Counted from the first letter of the stretch, positions 55,616-63,775 are shown. The stretch: DNA of 64,000 nt from Peribacillus glennii (GCF_003429105.1 NZ_QVTD01000021.1:24392-88391), one strand, 5' to 3'. The notes: generated by a model not told the origin, from the letters alone. Made by a program: numbers and translations.

Positions 55616-55742
55616 TAGACTGTGTTCTGTCAAAAATTAATAGCTTAAACACCTTTATATAATTTAAAATAATCCCTTAGATTTTCTTGAAGTACAAAAT
55701 TAATCTACAAAGAGCATTGGGACCCAATGTTTTTTACTTTAT

Positions 55743-55820
55743 TAAGCTAACCTGCCACTATAGTGGAACAAGAAAAGCTGCCCAAAAACAGCTCCGAATT
55801 TTAAAACACCTGATTCTGGG
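55743..55820 (+). repeat. Cassette-boundary repeat, full copy
   Basis: Left arm TAAGCTAACCTGCCACTATAG. Centre AGCTGCCC...CAGCT, with TTTTC behind it on the minus strand. Degraded right arm AAACACCTGATTCTG. The 3' end of the 91-aa gene lies inside it. Confidence 0.65.
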
Positions 55821-56076
55821 AATCTTTCTCGTTATTAAAAGTGGAAGAAGCAATATCAAAAAAGAGTTTAAATCCAAAATCCTCGTTTTTTGAAAAATAA
55901 CTTAACCGGCAAAAATAGGCTGTAAACCTTTCTAACTTTGAGTCATAAAAGGAATAAGCCTTTCCTTCTTTTAGTTCAAAGCAACAGATAAAATCGTGCA
56001 TTGTCCGCGGGGAAGAGAAAGTTTTTCTCCTAAAGGTGCTCTCAATGTGTTTAGCGATAAACTCGACAATATACAC
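55801..56076 (-). CDS. 91-aa protein, unknown
   Basis: GGGAGG lies 7 nt before GTG 56076. The product is Phe- and Lys-rich (YIVEFIAKHIESTFRRKTF, FICCFELKEGKAYSFYDSKLERF) without a signal or membrane segment. Its stop codon falls within a boundary repeat. No family recognised. Confidence 0.55.
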   Translation of the reverse strand: MYIVEFIAKHIESTFRRKTFSSPRTMHDFICCFELKEGKAYSFYDSKLERFTAYFCRLSYFSKNEDFGFKLFFDIASSTFNNEKDSQNQVF

Positions 56077-56277
56077 GTAAAAACCTCCCTTCATAAAACA
56101 ATAATAAGACAAAATGAAGGTCGCATTTCATTGAGTATATGGCGGTTTTGTAACATTACTGGTACAAACCAATGAACTAATTCCACTAGCTTGACCCAAT
56201 AGTTAGAGGAATCACTCCCGTTTCAAATATATGATTGAAGTCGATAATGCTAAAAAGCAATTTGGGAGAGATATATT

Positions 56278-57105
56278 ATGTTATTAGCAAAAGCGTGGGA
56301 AACTTATGAATCTGACAAAAGGATTCAAGGATTTTCGCCACAAACCTTGAAAGCGTATCAAGTACAATCCGCATTGCTCATTCGATATTTCAAAAATATC
56401 CCACTCGATGACATTACTACCTCTCAGTTAAAAGAATACCTAGCAAAATCAAGTGAAAGCCTCAAACCTTCAAGCCTCGCTCACCGGATTAGGTTCATGA
56501 AATCATTACTTCGCTGGTCACATGAAGAGGGGCATATCACGAAAAACCCCGCAGCCAAGATAAAGGAACCAAGGCCGGGAAAACGGATACCGAAGTTCTT
56601 GACTGAGACGGAAATCGAACATTTACGGGAAGCATGCTTCACCCCAATGGAAAAGGCCCTGTTTGAATTTATGTTTTCCACTGGCTGCCGGATAGGTGAA
56701 ATTGTTTCCCTGGAAAAGAGCAGGATCAATTGGCAGAATCGGTCCGCCGTGGTAAGGGGAAAAGGTGATAAGGAGAGGGAAGTGTATTTCAGCACACGTT
56801 GCGGAATCTGGCTTAAACGGTATCTTGAGGAACGGCGTGATGGGGATCCGGCCATTTTTGTCACCGAGAGGGACCCGCATCGGATGAGTATCGCCCAGAT
56901 GAGATACATTATAAGACGGATTTCAGACCGTGCCATGATCAATAAAGCGATTCATCCGCACCAGCTAAGGCACAGCTACGCTACTCACCTGTTGAATAAT
57001 GGTGCACCACTGGAAGTCATCCAAAGTTTACTGGGCCATGAGAAAAGTGAGACTACCAGGATATACGCACAGTTAAGCGGCAGCCTAAGACAGGAACTTT
57101 ATTGA
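56278..57105 (+). CDS. Tyrosine recombinase (Xer/phage-integrase type), complete
   Basis: 275 residues. The N-terminal SAM-like domain covers residues 1-85. All catalytic residues are present: Arg in STGCRIGEIVSL, Lys in VRGKGDKEREVYF, H-x-x-R in HPHQLRHSYATHLL, His in LLGHEKSETT and Tyr in RIYAQLSG. It is shorter than integron IntI and shows no IntI-specific insert. It is inside the repeat array, and a repeat starts 3 nt after its stop codon. GGGAGAG precedes the ATG. It is the best local candidate for a recombinase acting on the repeats, but this is only inferred. Confidence 0.88.
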   Translation: MLLAKAWETYESDKRIQGFSPQTLKAYQVQSALLIRYFKNIPLDDITTSQLKEYLAKSSESLKPSSLAHRIRFMKSLLRWSHEEGHITKNPAAKIKEPRPGKRIPKFLTETEIEHLREACFTPMEKALFEFMFSTGCRIGEIVSLEKSRINWQNRSAVVRGKGDKEREVYFSTRCGIWLKRYLEERRDGDPAIFVTERDPHRMSIAQMRYIIRRISDRAMINKAIHPHQLRHSYATHLLNNGAPLEVIQSLLGHEKSETTRIYAQLSGSLRQELY

Positions 57106-57107
57106 AA

Positions 57108-57187
57108 GTACTTTTAACACGCTGAAAAGCAGTGCAGCAAAATGCATTGCTTTTCTTTGATTGTTGCACCTGTTAGTTCAATAACAA
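57108..57187 (+). repeat. Cassette-boundary repeat, full copy adjoining the recombinase gene
   Basis: Left end TTTTAACACGCTG. The centre is a long hairpin (AAAAGCAGTGCA with TGCATTGCTTTT, one mismatch). Right arm TTGCACCTGTTAGTTCAATAA. Confidence 0.65.
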
Positions 57188-57206
57188 CCTTGAGAGCAGC
57201 AGGTCA

Positions 57207-57608
57207 CTAATATTTAACGAATGTGGTAACGTTTTGTTTGGATGCAATAGTTCGTCTGGGAAGCTCTTCTTTCCATTTCTTTGGGTCTAATTGATATTCA
57301 CCGTATTGATCTTTGTAAGTTTTTTTAAAGAGATTAATTGTTCTGGCCTCTTCTGGATAATTATGTGATAAGGGATAACCCAGTCGTCCTTCCTCAAATA
57401 TATATAGTTCTACAACATCCCCTATTTCCATAAATGAATCTAAGAATGTAATAAATTCAATATCTTCACCTCCAAGTTCATAAACATAAGGGAGGGTAAA
57501 CGACAAACTTTCCTTATACGCTTCACCATTTAGATATGGATAATTATTTTCACTTGTGTGGTATTCAGGAATTGGTTTTAATGTAGCGATAAAATAATGA
57601 GCTGTCAT
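57207..57608 (-). CDS. 133-aa protein, unknown
   Basis: AAAGGG lies 8 nt before ATG. TAHYFIATLKPIPEYHTSENNYPY opens the protein, followed by an acidic middle (YELGGEDIEFITFLDSFMEIGDVVELYIF) and a basic end (KKWKEELPRRTIASKQNV). No membrane segment or known motif. The size and acidity are compatible with an immunity-type protein, but nothing shows that. Alone between repeats. Confidence 0.6.
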   Translation of the reverse strand: MTAHYFIATLKPIPEYHTSENNYPYLNGEAYKESLSFTLPYVYELGGEDIEFITFLDSFMEIGDVVELYIFEEGRLGYPLSHNYPEEARTINLFKKTYKDQYGEYQLDPKKWKEELPRRTIASKQNVTTFVKY

Positions 57609-57637
57609 TGAAAAATCCCTTTCAAAAATACAATATT

Positions 57638-57660
57638 CTTATTAAAGCACCCATCATAAG
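57638..57660 (+). repeat. Cassette-boundary repeat, right arm only
   Basis: TTATTAAAGCACCCATCATAAG resembles the right arm (AAGTAAAGCACCCGTTAG). No left arm. Confidence 0.45.
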
Positions 57661-57709
57661 TATCACCTTGAATAATATCAATGTTAATGGTTCACCTAAC
57701 GTCTTCTTT

Positions 57710-57807
57710 CACTAAACTGCAACGTTAGTGCCATAAGAAAAAGCTGCCTTATAGACAGCTCATATCTTCAGCTAACGCCCCCGTTAGTTTAAGTACATTT
57801 CTTCACA
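57710..57807 (+). repeat. Cassette-boundary repeat, full copy with extended flank
   Basis: Left arm ACTAAACTGCAACGTTAG. Centre AGCTGCC...GACAGCT, giving a minus-strand terminator with TTTTTC. Right arm GCTAACGCCCCCGTTAG, then the flank TTTAAGTACATTTCTTCACA. Confidence 0.8.
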
Positions 57808-57837
57808 TACTATTTTAAGTTGTTATGAATTTACCAC

Positions 57838-57866
57838 AAAAAAGAGAAGCATTTTTAGTGCTTCCC
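57838..57866 (-). terminator. Intrinsic terminator of the DUF1835 gene
   Basis: On the minus strand GAAGCACTAAAAATGCTTC is followed by TCTTTTTTG, 15 nt after the stop codon. Confidence 0.75.
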
Positions 57867-57880
57867 TCCAGCAGAACATT

Positions 57881-58907
57881 TACTTAAATTTAATACTGTA
57901 ATAACGCATTGCTTCTAGGCTACCTTTATATTCAAAAATTCCCTTTTCAATTAATTTCCTAACCCTATATTCCAAAAAGCTGTCACCGATATATTGAAGA
58001 ATATGTCCATAAACTTCACCGACTAATCTTGCACACATAAGAAACCCCTTTTTCTTCCCAATCAGCTTCTTAGCTTTTTCAATTATAAAATCATCGTAGT
58101 AGTTTTCAGCTACTACTTTTATTTCTCCGTTTTCCCATATTCTTAAAGTACCGAAATTGTTTGAGAGGTCTAACCACTCTTTTTCAAAATGCTTACGCTC
58201 TATGTCTGATAAAATCTGCTTGTTTTCTTGGCTATATTTATAAATGGTTTGTAATTCTTCTTCAATTATTTCACCCGAAAATACGGGTACATACCTCTTA
58301 GCCTTTTTTTATACAATTCTCTATACAATTTTGCAGTATCAATGATTGAAATATTGATTTTTTGTTCCCGCAACAAATACATTGTAAAAAGAAGAGCTGT
58401 ATGTTCATGTGCATTTTCAGATACCCATATGTGAATTGGAACATTTTCTGGAATTGATGATAATTGAGCAATTACTCTCGGAAAACTTTCTTTATAAAAT
58501 TCAACTTCATATTCATTAGTAAGGTTGTTTTTTAACCAATCGATTCTATCTGTTTGACCCTTTTCGGAATCTAAACTGTATATAGGAGCAATAGAAAAAT
58601 TATCGTGGAAAGCAATAATAAACTCTTCTTCAAGTAAGTTTAATTCTTTTAATGGCTGTCTTAAAAATGGGTATCCAACTTGTATATGAACTTTTTTGTA
58701 ATTACCTTTTCCAAATGGATCTGGGTCTGTAACTTTTGGATAGAGAATTTCATTAAAGATTTCTTTAAGATCTTTTGCCAACTCAACTAAAGAATTCTCT
58801 TTATCCTCTAACAATGCAATCCTATAAAGAATAAATTGCAAGTATGACCTTACTTCCTGTTCTGGCAAGTCCTTTACTTTATTCTTTATATCGTCGAGAA
58901 TATCCAT
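57881..58907 (-). pseudogene. DUF1835-DUF3658 protein split by a frameshift
   Basis: The first 214 codons end RGMYPYFRVK-stop and include the DUF1835 signature (IIAFHDNFSIAPI...VPIHIWVSENAHEHTALLF). From about 58275 a different frame continues FSGEIIEEELQTIY, then DIERKHFEKEWLDLSNN and AMRYYSIKFK, a DUF3658-type domain. A single indel in a run around TATTTTCG reconnects them. The family's role is unknown. Confidence 0.75.
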
Positions 58908-58988
58908 CTAAATACTCCTTCTAAATCATTTAAAAGTATTAATCATAAATAAAAAATGTTCTTTTTGAAGATATTTTCTCCAAATACT

Positions 58989-59087
58989 CTTAAACTAACC
59001 TGCCCTTTAGTTGAATAAGAAAAATGGATTGCAGCAGCAATCCTTCTTAAACTCAAGTACCCGTTACTTTAAGTACATTCTTTCACA
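58989..59087 (+). repeat. Cassette-boundary repeat, full copy with extended flank
   Basis: Left arm TTAAACTAACCTGCCCTTTAG. Centre GGATTGCAGCAGCAATCC, a hairpin with ATTTTTC on the minus side. Right arm CAAGTACCCGTTAC, then TTTAAGTACATTCTTTCACA. Confidence 0.8.
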
Positions 59088-59168
59088 AAAGTTAGTACAT
59101 AGTTGCTTCGAACAACTCGTTAAATCGTTAGTGTCGATGCTAGGCGAAAATTCACTAGGATTTCGCCG

Positions 59169-59510
59169 TTAACCACGACCAATGGTATCGTTCAACTTCT
59201 TGCGATACTTGTCCTTCCAAGTTTGCTCATCCTTCACTAGGTCGTCGCAGAAAGCAGCCACGTCCTCGCCCGTAAGGTCAGTGACTTTCTTGCCTTCTGC
59301 TGCTCCTTCCTCGAAGAGGTCGAGAATGCCGACAAAGATACGGCTGCTGTCCTTCCAGTCGGTGGGACCACCACCAGCAGTCCACATATATTTTTGAATA
59401 GCTTTGTAAGCATTGCAGTACTCACTTGGAAGTGCCTTCACACGTGCCTCCATCTCCCTCCATTCCCGCTTGTCATCCAGACTTCCGATAATTTTTTCAA
59501 AAATATTCAT
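59169..59510 (-). CDS. DUF1048 family protein
   Basis: 113 residues. [28 protein letters not shown] and [17 protein letters not shown] are the DUF1048 signature; the rest is charged helix. In Bacillaceae DUF1048 genes usually sit with a PadR regulator, as here: its ATG overlaps the regulator's stop by 4 nt. Function unknown; probably controlled by that regulator. Confidence 0.82.
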   Translation of the reverse strand: MNIFEKIIGSLDDKREWREMEARVKALPSEYCNAYKAIQKYMWTAGGGPTDWKDSSRIFVGILDLFEEGAAEGKKVTDLTGEDVAAFCDDLVKDEQTWKDKYRKKLNDTIGRG

Positions 59511-59905
59511 TTTACTTCTCTCCTTTTGATTTTATTAGTTTTGAGTTCGTTAATTTTACTTGAGACGAATTCCCACTTTTTCCAAAAGATTTTAAGTTGC
59601 TCTTTACCTGCCGCATTGAGGGTGTAAAATTTTCTAGGCGGTCCCATAGTGGATGGCTTTTTCTCAATGTCCACCAAATTGTTTTTCTCAAGCCGCATCG
59701 TAATCGTATAAACTGTGCCTTCAACCACATCAGTGAAGCCAAGTTCTCGCAGCTGTTGCGTGATTTCATAGCCGTAGGTTTCGCCACGGCTGATGATCTC
59801 AAGTACACAACCCTCAAGCACCCCTTTCAGCATTTCCGTGATATTTTCCAAGTATTTTTCCTCCATTTGTATTTCACTTATATTTATTTCAGTACTCTGT
59901 ATCAC
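59507..59905 (-). CDS. PadR-family transcriptional regulator
   Basis: Up to 132 residues; ATG 59866 ([15 protein letters not shown]) is the start homologues would favour, though no strong ribosome site is seen at either. [29 protein letters not shown] and [18 protein letters not shown] are the PadR winged-helix motifs, and [17 protein letters not shown] the wing. A short C-terminal helix serves dimerisation. Operator-like palindromes overlap its promoter, suggesting autoregulation. Confidence 0.88.
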   Translation of the reverse strand: MIQSTEINISEIQMEEKYLENITEMLKGVLEGCVLEIISRGETYGYEITQQLRELGFTDVVEGTVYTITMRLEKNNLVDIEKKPSTMGPPRKFYTLNAAGKEQLKIFWKKWEFVSSKINELKTNKIKRREVK

Positions 59906-59921
59906 AGGTGTTTTGTGATAC
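59899..59921. promoter_or_regulatory. Candidate PadR operator 1
   Basis: GTATCACA (59899-59906) and TGTGATAC (59914-59921) form a perfect 8-bp palindrome with a 7-nt spacer, just downstream of the predicted transcription start. Confidence 0.5.
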
Positions 59922-59949
59922 AGATATTCGTTATTACCGAATACTGGTA
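59919..59949. promoter_or_regulatory. Candidate PadR operator 2
   Basis: TACAGATATTCG and CGAATACTGGTA (9 of 12 paired) with a 7-nt spacer, between operator 1 and the -10 region. Confidence 0.45.
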
Positions 59950-59950
59950 T

Positions 59951-59980
59951 ATAGTATCGCTAAGTAGCATCACTTGTCAA
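59951..59980 (-). promoter_or_regulatory. Sigma-A promoter of the PadR/DUF1048 operon
   Basis: On the minus strand TTGACA (59980-59975), 18-nt spacer, TACTAT (59956-59951). Confidence 0.7.
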
Positions 59981-60174
59981 TAAAACTTTTTGTAAAAAAA
60001 GCCCATTTTTACTGCTTCAGAGGTGTTTGACAGCTTAGTCCTCGCTAAATTTTAGTGGACTTAATTTACATATTAAAGTGACCAAGATGGTGATTAGTAA
60101 TCCAAACAGTCTCGAATTGAGCCTCAATTAATTTGATGCGTTTGTTATTTTAGGGATAGGCTTATCAATAAGTT

Positions 60175-60276
60175 TGTGAAGAAATGTACTTAAGCTAACC
60201 TGCCCATTAGCACAATAAGAGCAACAAAAAAGTCCGTTAATCCTTCCTAGGTCAACGCACCTGATAGTTGAATAAG
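60175..60276 (+). repeat. Cassette-boundary repeat, full copy with inverted left flank
   Basis: Left flank TGTGAAGAAATGTACTTAAG is the reverse complement of the right flank of the copy at 57710. Then left arm CTAACCTGCCCATTAG, a centre like the copy at 45001, and right arm AACGCACCTGATAGTTGAA. Confidence 0.8.
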
Positions 60277-60286
60277 AACTTATACT

Positions 60287-60592
60287 TTACCTCTCCATTT
60301 GGTCTGCTATCATTAAAATAAACACACACAAAATATGAAGAACTGCTAATACTGCAAAATGGTCTCCCTCTACTCCATCTAAAAAATGATATATGGCTGG
60401 GAATAAAAATGTTTCCACGCCAAATAACATTATTACTAATCCTATCCGCCCAGCTAATTTCTTTTCATTTTTCGGAAAAAACAATTCATTATTTCCTGCA
60501 ATGAATGATGTCTTTCCTTTTCGAGTGACAGAAAAACCAACATATATAATTACTACACCTAAAACCATTAAAACTAAGGAAATCACAAGCAT
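60287..60592 (-). CDS. Small membrane protein (DUF3784-like), 101 aa
   Basis: Three hydrophobic segments: ISLVLMVLGVVIIYVGF, GLVIMLFGVETFLFPAI and AVLAVLHILCVFILMIA. The loop GKTSFIAGNNELFFPKNEKKLAGR resembles the DUF3784 pattern. GGAGG lies 7 nt before the TTG start. Function unknown. It is the last gene of the repeat array. Confidence 0.65.
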   Translation of the reverse strand: MLVISLVLMVLGVVIIYVGFSVTRKGKTSFIAGNNELFFPKNEKKLAGRIGLVIMLFGVETFLFPAIYHFLDGVEGDHFAVLAVLHILCVFILMIADQMER

Positions 60593-60684
60593 TTTCTGAC
60601 CTCCTAAAACATAGATACTATAATTATTTTACGATTTATACTTATTATTTGTTTCAAAAATCTGGATTTTTCAGAGCTAAGTTG

Positions 60685-60765
60685 TTCAACTAACCTGCCC
60701 CTTTAGAGGAACAAGAAAAAACCCCTACTTGATAAGACAAAATATCAGACAGGGGTTGTTTAATG
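60685..60765 (+). repeat. Cassette-boundary repeat, left arm merged with the ycnI terminator
   Basis: CAACTAACCTGCCCCTTTAG followed by AACAAGAAAAAACCCCTAC. On the minus strand AACCCCT...AGGGGTT and a T6 run form the terminator of ycnI. No right arm. Confidence 0.7.
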
Positions 60766-61413
60766 TTACTTTTTCCTCAATGACAAGATCAAAGCAAGAA
60801 TGGAAACAACCAATGCTACTATTGATGTAGTGAGTACCATCGCATTGGATCCAGATTCTCCTGAATCTGACTTTGTTTCTGTGTTCTTGTCTGTAGTTTC
60901 TTGTTCATTGTGAGTTTGACCTTCAGGTTTATCAGTGGATGAAGTGATCTTTGTGATGGAATGAGGTGTATCCGAACTTTCATCGCCAGTCCACTCTACA
61001 ATGGAACCGTCTTTATAGTATTGAAAAGCATCCCATGCTGCCTCTGTTTCCTTTTCAGGATTCTTCCCTACAAAAGAAAATTGCTGAAACTGTCCTGCCG
61101 CAATTCCGTCCCCGGTTGCTGTCCAGGTGATTGTGGTAGTCTTGCCAGAACCATCTTTTTGCTGGGTAACTTCCCATCCTGGCACAGGCTGGTAAGACAT
61201 GACCTCCACACCATCCGGCACCTTCAACGCTACCTTGACTGTATTCACATTTTTTTCAACCGGCACTTTCATCATATACGTTTCCCAGGCTCCAGGTGCC
61301 GATTCTCCGGGAATGACAGTAACGTGTGCACTCGCAGCTCCTGCGTAAAGGAATAGGGCGGCAGCAATTGCAGTAAAGCCGACAGACCATTTCTTCCATA
61401 GTATTTTCATCAT
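60766..61413 (-). CDS. ycnI: YcnI-like copper-associated membrane protein (DUF1775)
   Basis: 215 residues. The signal peptide ends ASA, and the mature protein begins HVTVIPGESAPGAWETYMMKVPVE, whose N-terminal His can bind copper. The DUF1775 beta-domain (GVEVMSYQPVPGWEV...WTATGDGIAAGQFQQF) is followed by a Thr/Glu/Ser-rich linker and a C-terminal membrane anchor with RKK. Third gene of the copper operon. It should act as an extracytoplasmic copper chaperone. Confidence 0.9.
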   Translation of the reverse strand: MMKILWKKWSVGFTAIAAALFLYAGAASAHVTVIPGESAPGAWETYMMKVPVEKNVNTVKVALKVPDGVEVMSYQPVPGWEVTQQKDGSGKTTTITWTATGDGIAAGQFQQFSFVGKNPEKETEAAWDAFQYYKDGSIVEWTGDESSDTPHSITKITSSTDKPEGQTHNEQETTDKNTETKSDSGESGSNAMVLTTSIVALVVSILALILSLRKK

Positions 61414-61432
61414 TTAAAACACCTCTAATGTA

Positions 61433-63124
61433 TTATTTTGTACCCACGGTAGGGTGGAACTCAACACCATAACTATCCAATGAACTTGTTAGCACATGAA
61501 CAGATAGTCTCCACTTTCCATTCATGTTCATATACAAGCCTTCTGTTTGAAAGTGACCAGGCGATTTCTTGGTCACAATAACCGTGTTTTCCTCCATCTC
61601 CATGTCCATATGATTCAAACTCAGGGTGACCTGTTCAATGTCCGTGACCGTTTCTCCCTCAGTGTTCCTTACATCGATCTGAAAGGTATTGTGGCCTGCG
61701 ACATTCGGGCTTATTTCCAGCGTTACAGAATGACCGCCCTGTACTTTTTGGGTGACCTTAAATGGGCCGGGTGACGAAGCGGCTGTCGGTAGATTGGTAA
61801 GGATGGTCACGATAATCAGGACACTGATCCCTAAGGCCAGTTCGAACCACGCCGTACGGTGAATTCCTGTGTTGCCTTTTTTCCTGGTTCTCAAAAAGTG
61901 AAAGGCTCCGAGCATCACCATAAGGGAAAATAGCAGGATTTTCCCCAGCAGGACTTTCCCGTAAGGGGAATGGAACAGGGAATACCAGGTAGGAACATAC
62001 AGCAGACTTCCATAAATTCCTGTTAACAGGATGATTGCCACTGCTATCATCGCCCATAAGGAGAATCGGTGTAAAGACTTCCAGTAATCCTGCCTTTCAT
62101 TTGTAGAATCCAGGTCGCCTCTTGGCAAAAGGAACACCACGGTGAACAATCCTCCCACCCAAACGGAACTGGCCAATAAGTGGAGGAAATCCATCGTGAC
62201 CGCAAGGATTGGGTTTTCCGACCCTGCCGCATGGCTTGTGAACGCTTTGCTGACAAGAAGGCCTACCGATGCCAGAAGCGGTAGGCTCCAATTCCGCACC
62301 GATATTTCGGAGCGGATAAGTGTCGCCATCCAAGCAAACAGCCACAAGATCACTAATAAGAGCAGCTGAAAGACCCACACCGTTCCAACAGTCGTTTGTT
62401 CGGCTGTCTCCTTAAGCAAAGAAAGAGTAAAGGCTTCTGACCACGATACGCCCGCATAAAGTGTGGTTTGGAGCGGCAAGTTCAGGAGCAAGGCGATGCT
62501 TATAGCAATTAAGGATGCCCATATCACCCGCATGCTTTTGGCTTGCTGTTGTGGTGGACCCTGTATGATGAACAGGTTACAAACGATGACCCCGATAAAC
62601 AAGGACAACCCCATGTATAGCAACCATCGAAGGGCAATTACATCGAACGTTGGGTTATCGCCACCTGTGGCTGCTGGAACTGGATTGGAATCTGGATTTG
62701 AACCTGGTTCTTCCACCGGAACTGGATCTGTTCCTTTTTGTGCTGCTTCCACATTGAACGGAATCGCTCCATGTATGGGGTGTCCATCGGCCGAAATCAC
62801 CTTCCATTGCATGTAATAGATTCCAGCAGCCAATTCCTCTGTGATGGGGGCTTCCAGGATGGAGGCATCCTTGCCAATCGAGTCGGATAGCATGATTTGG
62901 TCTCCTGATGAATCCACCAGTACAATCGAATGGAAGCCGGATTGAATGGACTCACTGAATTGCAGGGTTACTTTGGATGGCGGCTCGGTCAATGTTTCAT
63001 TTTCTGCAGGGTTTGAACTGACAAGATAGGCATGTGCCCATGCCACTTTGGGAACTAATGTAAATAGGTACACTAATAGTACAACAAAACCAAATTTCTT
63101 TAGTGAATCATTTACTTTTACCAT
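61433..63124 (-). CDS. ycnJ: CopC-CopD fusion copper importer
   Basis: Start at ATG 63124, overlapping the end of ycnK (stop TAA, one base, ATG), implying coupled translation; a longer frame to 63172 is open but unlikely. The signal ends VAWA, and HAYLVSSNPAENETL starts the CopC domain with N-terminal His. HPIHGAIPF is the second Cu site. From about residue 170 follow eight membrane segments of CopD and a YtkA-like C-terminal domain. About 563 residues, as in B. subtilis YcnJ. Confidence 0.92.
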   Translation of the reverse strand: MVKVNDSLKKFGFVVLLVYLFTLVPKVAWAHAYLVSSNPAENETLTEPPSKVTLQFSESIQSGFHSIVLVDSSGDQIMLSDSIGKDASILEAPITEELAAGIYYMQWKVISADGHPIHGAIPFNVEAAQKGTDPVPVEEPGSNPDSNPVPAATGGDNPTFDVIALRWLLYMGLSLFIGVIVCNLFIIQGPPQQQAKSMRVIWASLIAISIALLLNLPLQTTLYAGVSWSEAFTLSLLKETAEQTTVGTVWVFQLLLLVILWLFAWMATLIRSEISVRNWSLPLLASVGLLVSKAFTSHAAGSENPILAVTMDFLHLLASSVWVGGLFTVVFLLPRGDLDSTNERQDYWKSLHRFSLWAMIAVAIILLTGIYGSLLYVPTWYSLFHSPYGKVLLGKILLFSLMVMLGAFHFLRTRKKGNTGIHRTAWFELALGISVLIIVTILTNLPTAASSPGPFKVTQKVQGGHSVTLEISPNVAGHNTFQIDVRNTEGETVTDIEQVTLSLNHMDMEMEENTVIVTKKSPGHFQTEGLYMNMNGKWRLSVHVLTSSLDSYGVEFHPTVGTK

Positions 63125-63125
63125 G

Positions 63126-63695
63126 TTATAGAGAACAGGAACAGCCACAATCCGTTTTTCGCAGAAGGGCATTCATGGCTTCGGATAATGTGTACAAGTC
63201 TCCGCCGAATCCTTTCTGGAATTTCTCAGCCTGTACCACTGTGCTAAAAGCAACCACCTGGGGATGGCAGCAATTTATATGCAAATCCGCCCCTATGAGG
63301 AAAGTGCCAGTCGTAGCACTCATTGTCGTATCGTACAAAAAGTCATTGCATAGAAGATGGCTTACATTCGCCTCGTTTTCAGCATAATACAATAATCCGC
63401 AATGGAGACAACACGCCTGTTCCACCGTCTTCTCAAGACCAATGATTTGTACCGTATGACGGCTATGGGCTTCTTTCATGCAGTACACACACGCATTGAA
63501 CGAAGCCGTTTTAACCGGAGCTTGAATAATGCCACTAGACGTCTTGATGATTTTATTTTGCTCCACTAAAGGTTTGATGTCACGGTACACCGTCATTTCG
63601 GATACATTTAAACGCTTGCTTAATTCCGAAACCCGCAAGGAACCTTCTTCTTCAATCCATGTCTGTATAAGTTGCTGCCTTTCGATTGGAAGCAT
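63126..63695 (-). CDS. ycnK: Copper-responsive repressor YcnK (DeoR-type HTH plus NosL-like domain)
   Basis: 189 residues. LRVSELSKRLNVSEMTVYRDIKPLVEQNKI is a DeoR-type helix-turn-helix. The rest is a Cys-rich NosL-like copper-binding domain (ACVYCMKEAH, QACCLHCGLL, INCCHPQVVAFST) with a CGCSC end. It should repress ycnKJI when copper is plentiful. GGAGGAAAAAC precedes the ATG. Its coding sequence overlaps ycnJ translationally. Confidence 0.92.
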   Translation of the reverse strand: MLPIERQQLIQTWIEEEGSLRVSELSKRLNVSEMTVYRDIKPLVEQNKIIKTSSGIIQAPVKTASFNACVYCMKEAHSRHTVQIIGLEKTVEQACCLHCGLLYYAENEANVSHLLCNDFLYDTTMSATTGTFLIGADLHINCCHPQVVAFSTVVQAEKFQKGFGGDLYTLSEAMNALLRKTDCGCSCSL

Positions 63696-63760
63696 GTTTT
63701 TCCTCCTTCCTCATCCTCCTCTTTTGCTCTTAATTTTACTCCTCTTAAAGATCACAATGC

Positions 63761-63775
63761 AACATATATTATGTT
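63761..63775. promoter_or_regulatory. Palindrome upstream of ycnK, candidate operator
   Basis: AACATA-TAT-TATGTT, perfect arms, 66 nt before the ycnK start. Confidence 0.35.

Noticed and set aside
43619..60765. CRISPR array
   Set aside because: The repeats are spaced by 0.1 to 3.5 kb with genes between them, are internally palindromic and vary in the centre; no cas genes.
43619..60765. MITE or IS remnants as the source of the boundary repeats
   Set aside because: Not excluded, but the uniform orientation, one-per-gene placement and swapped centres fit cassettes better; I did not see obvious target duplications, though a systematic check was not possible.
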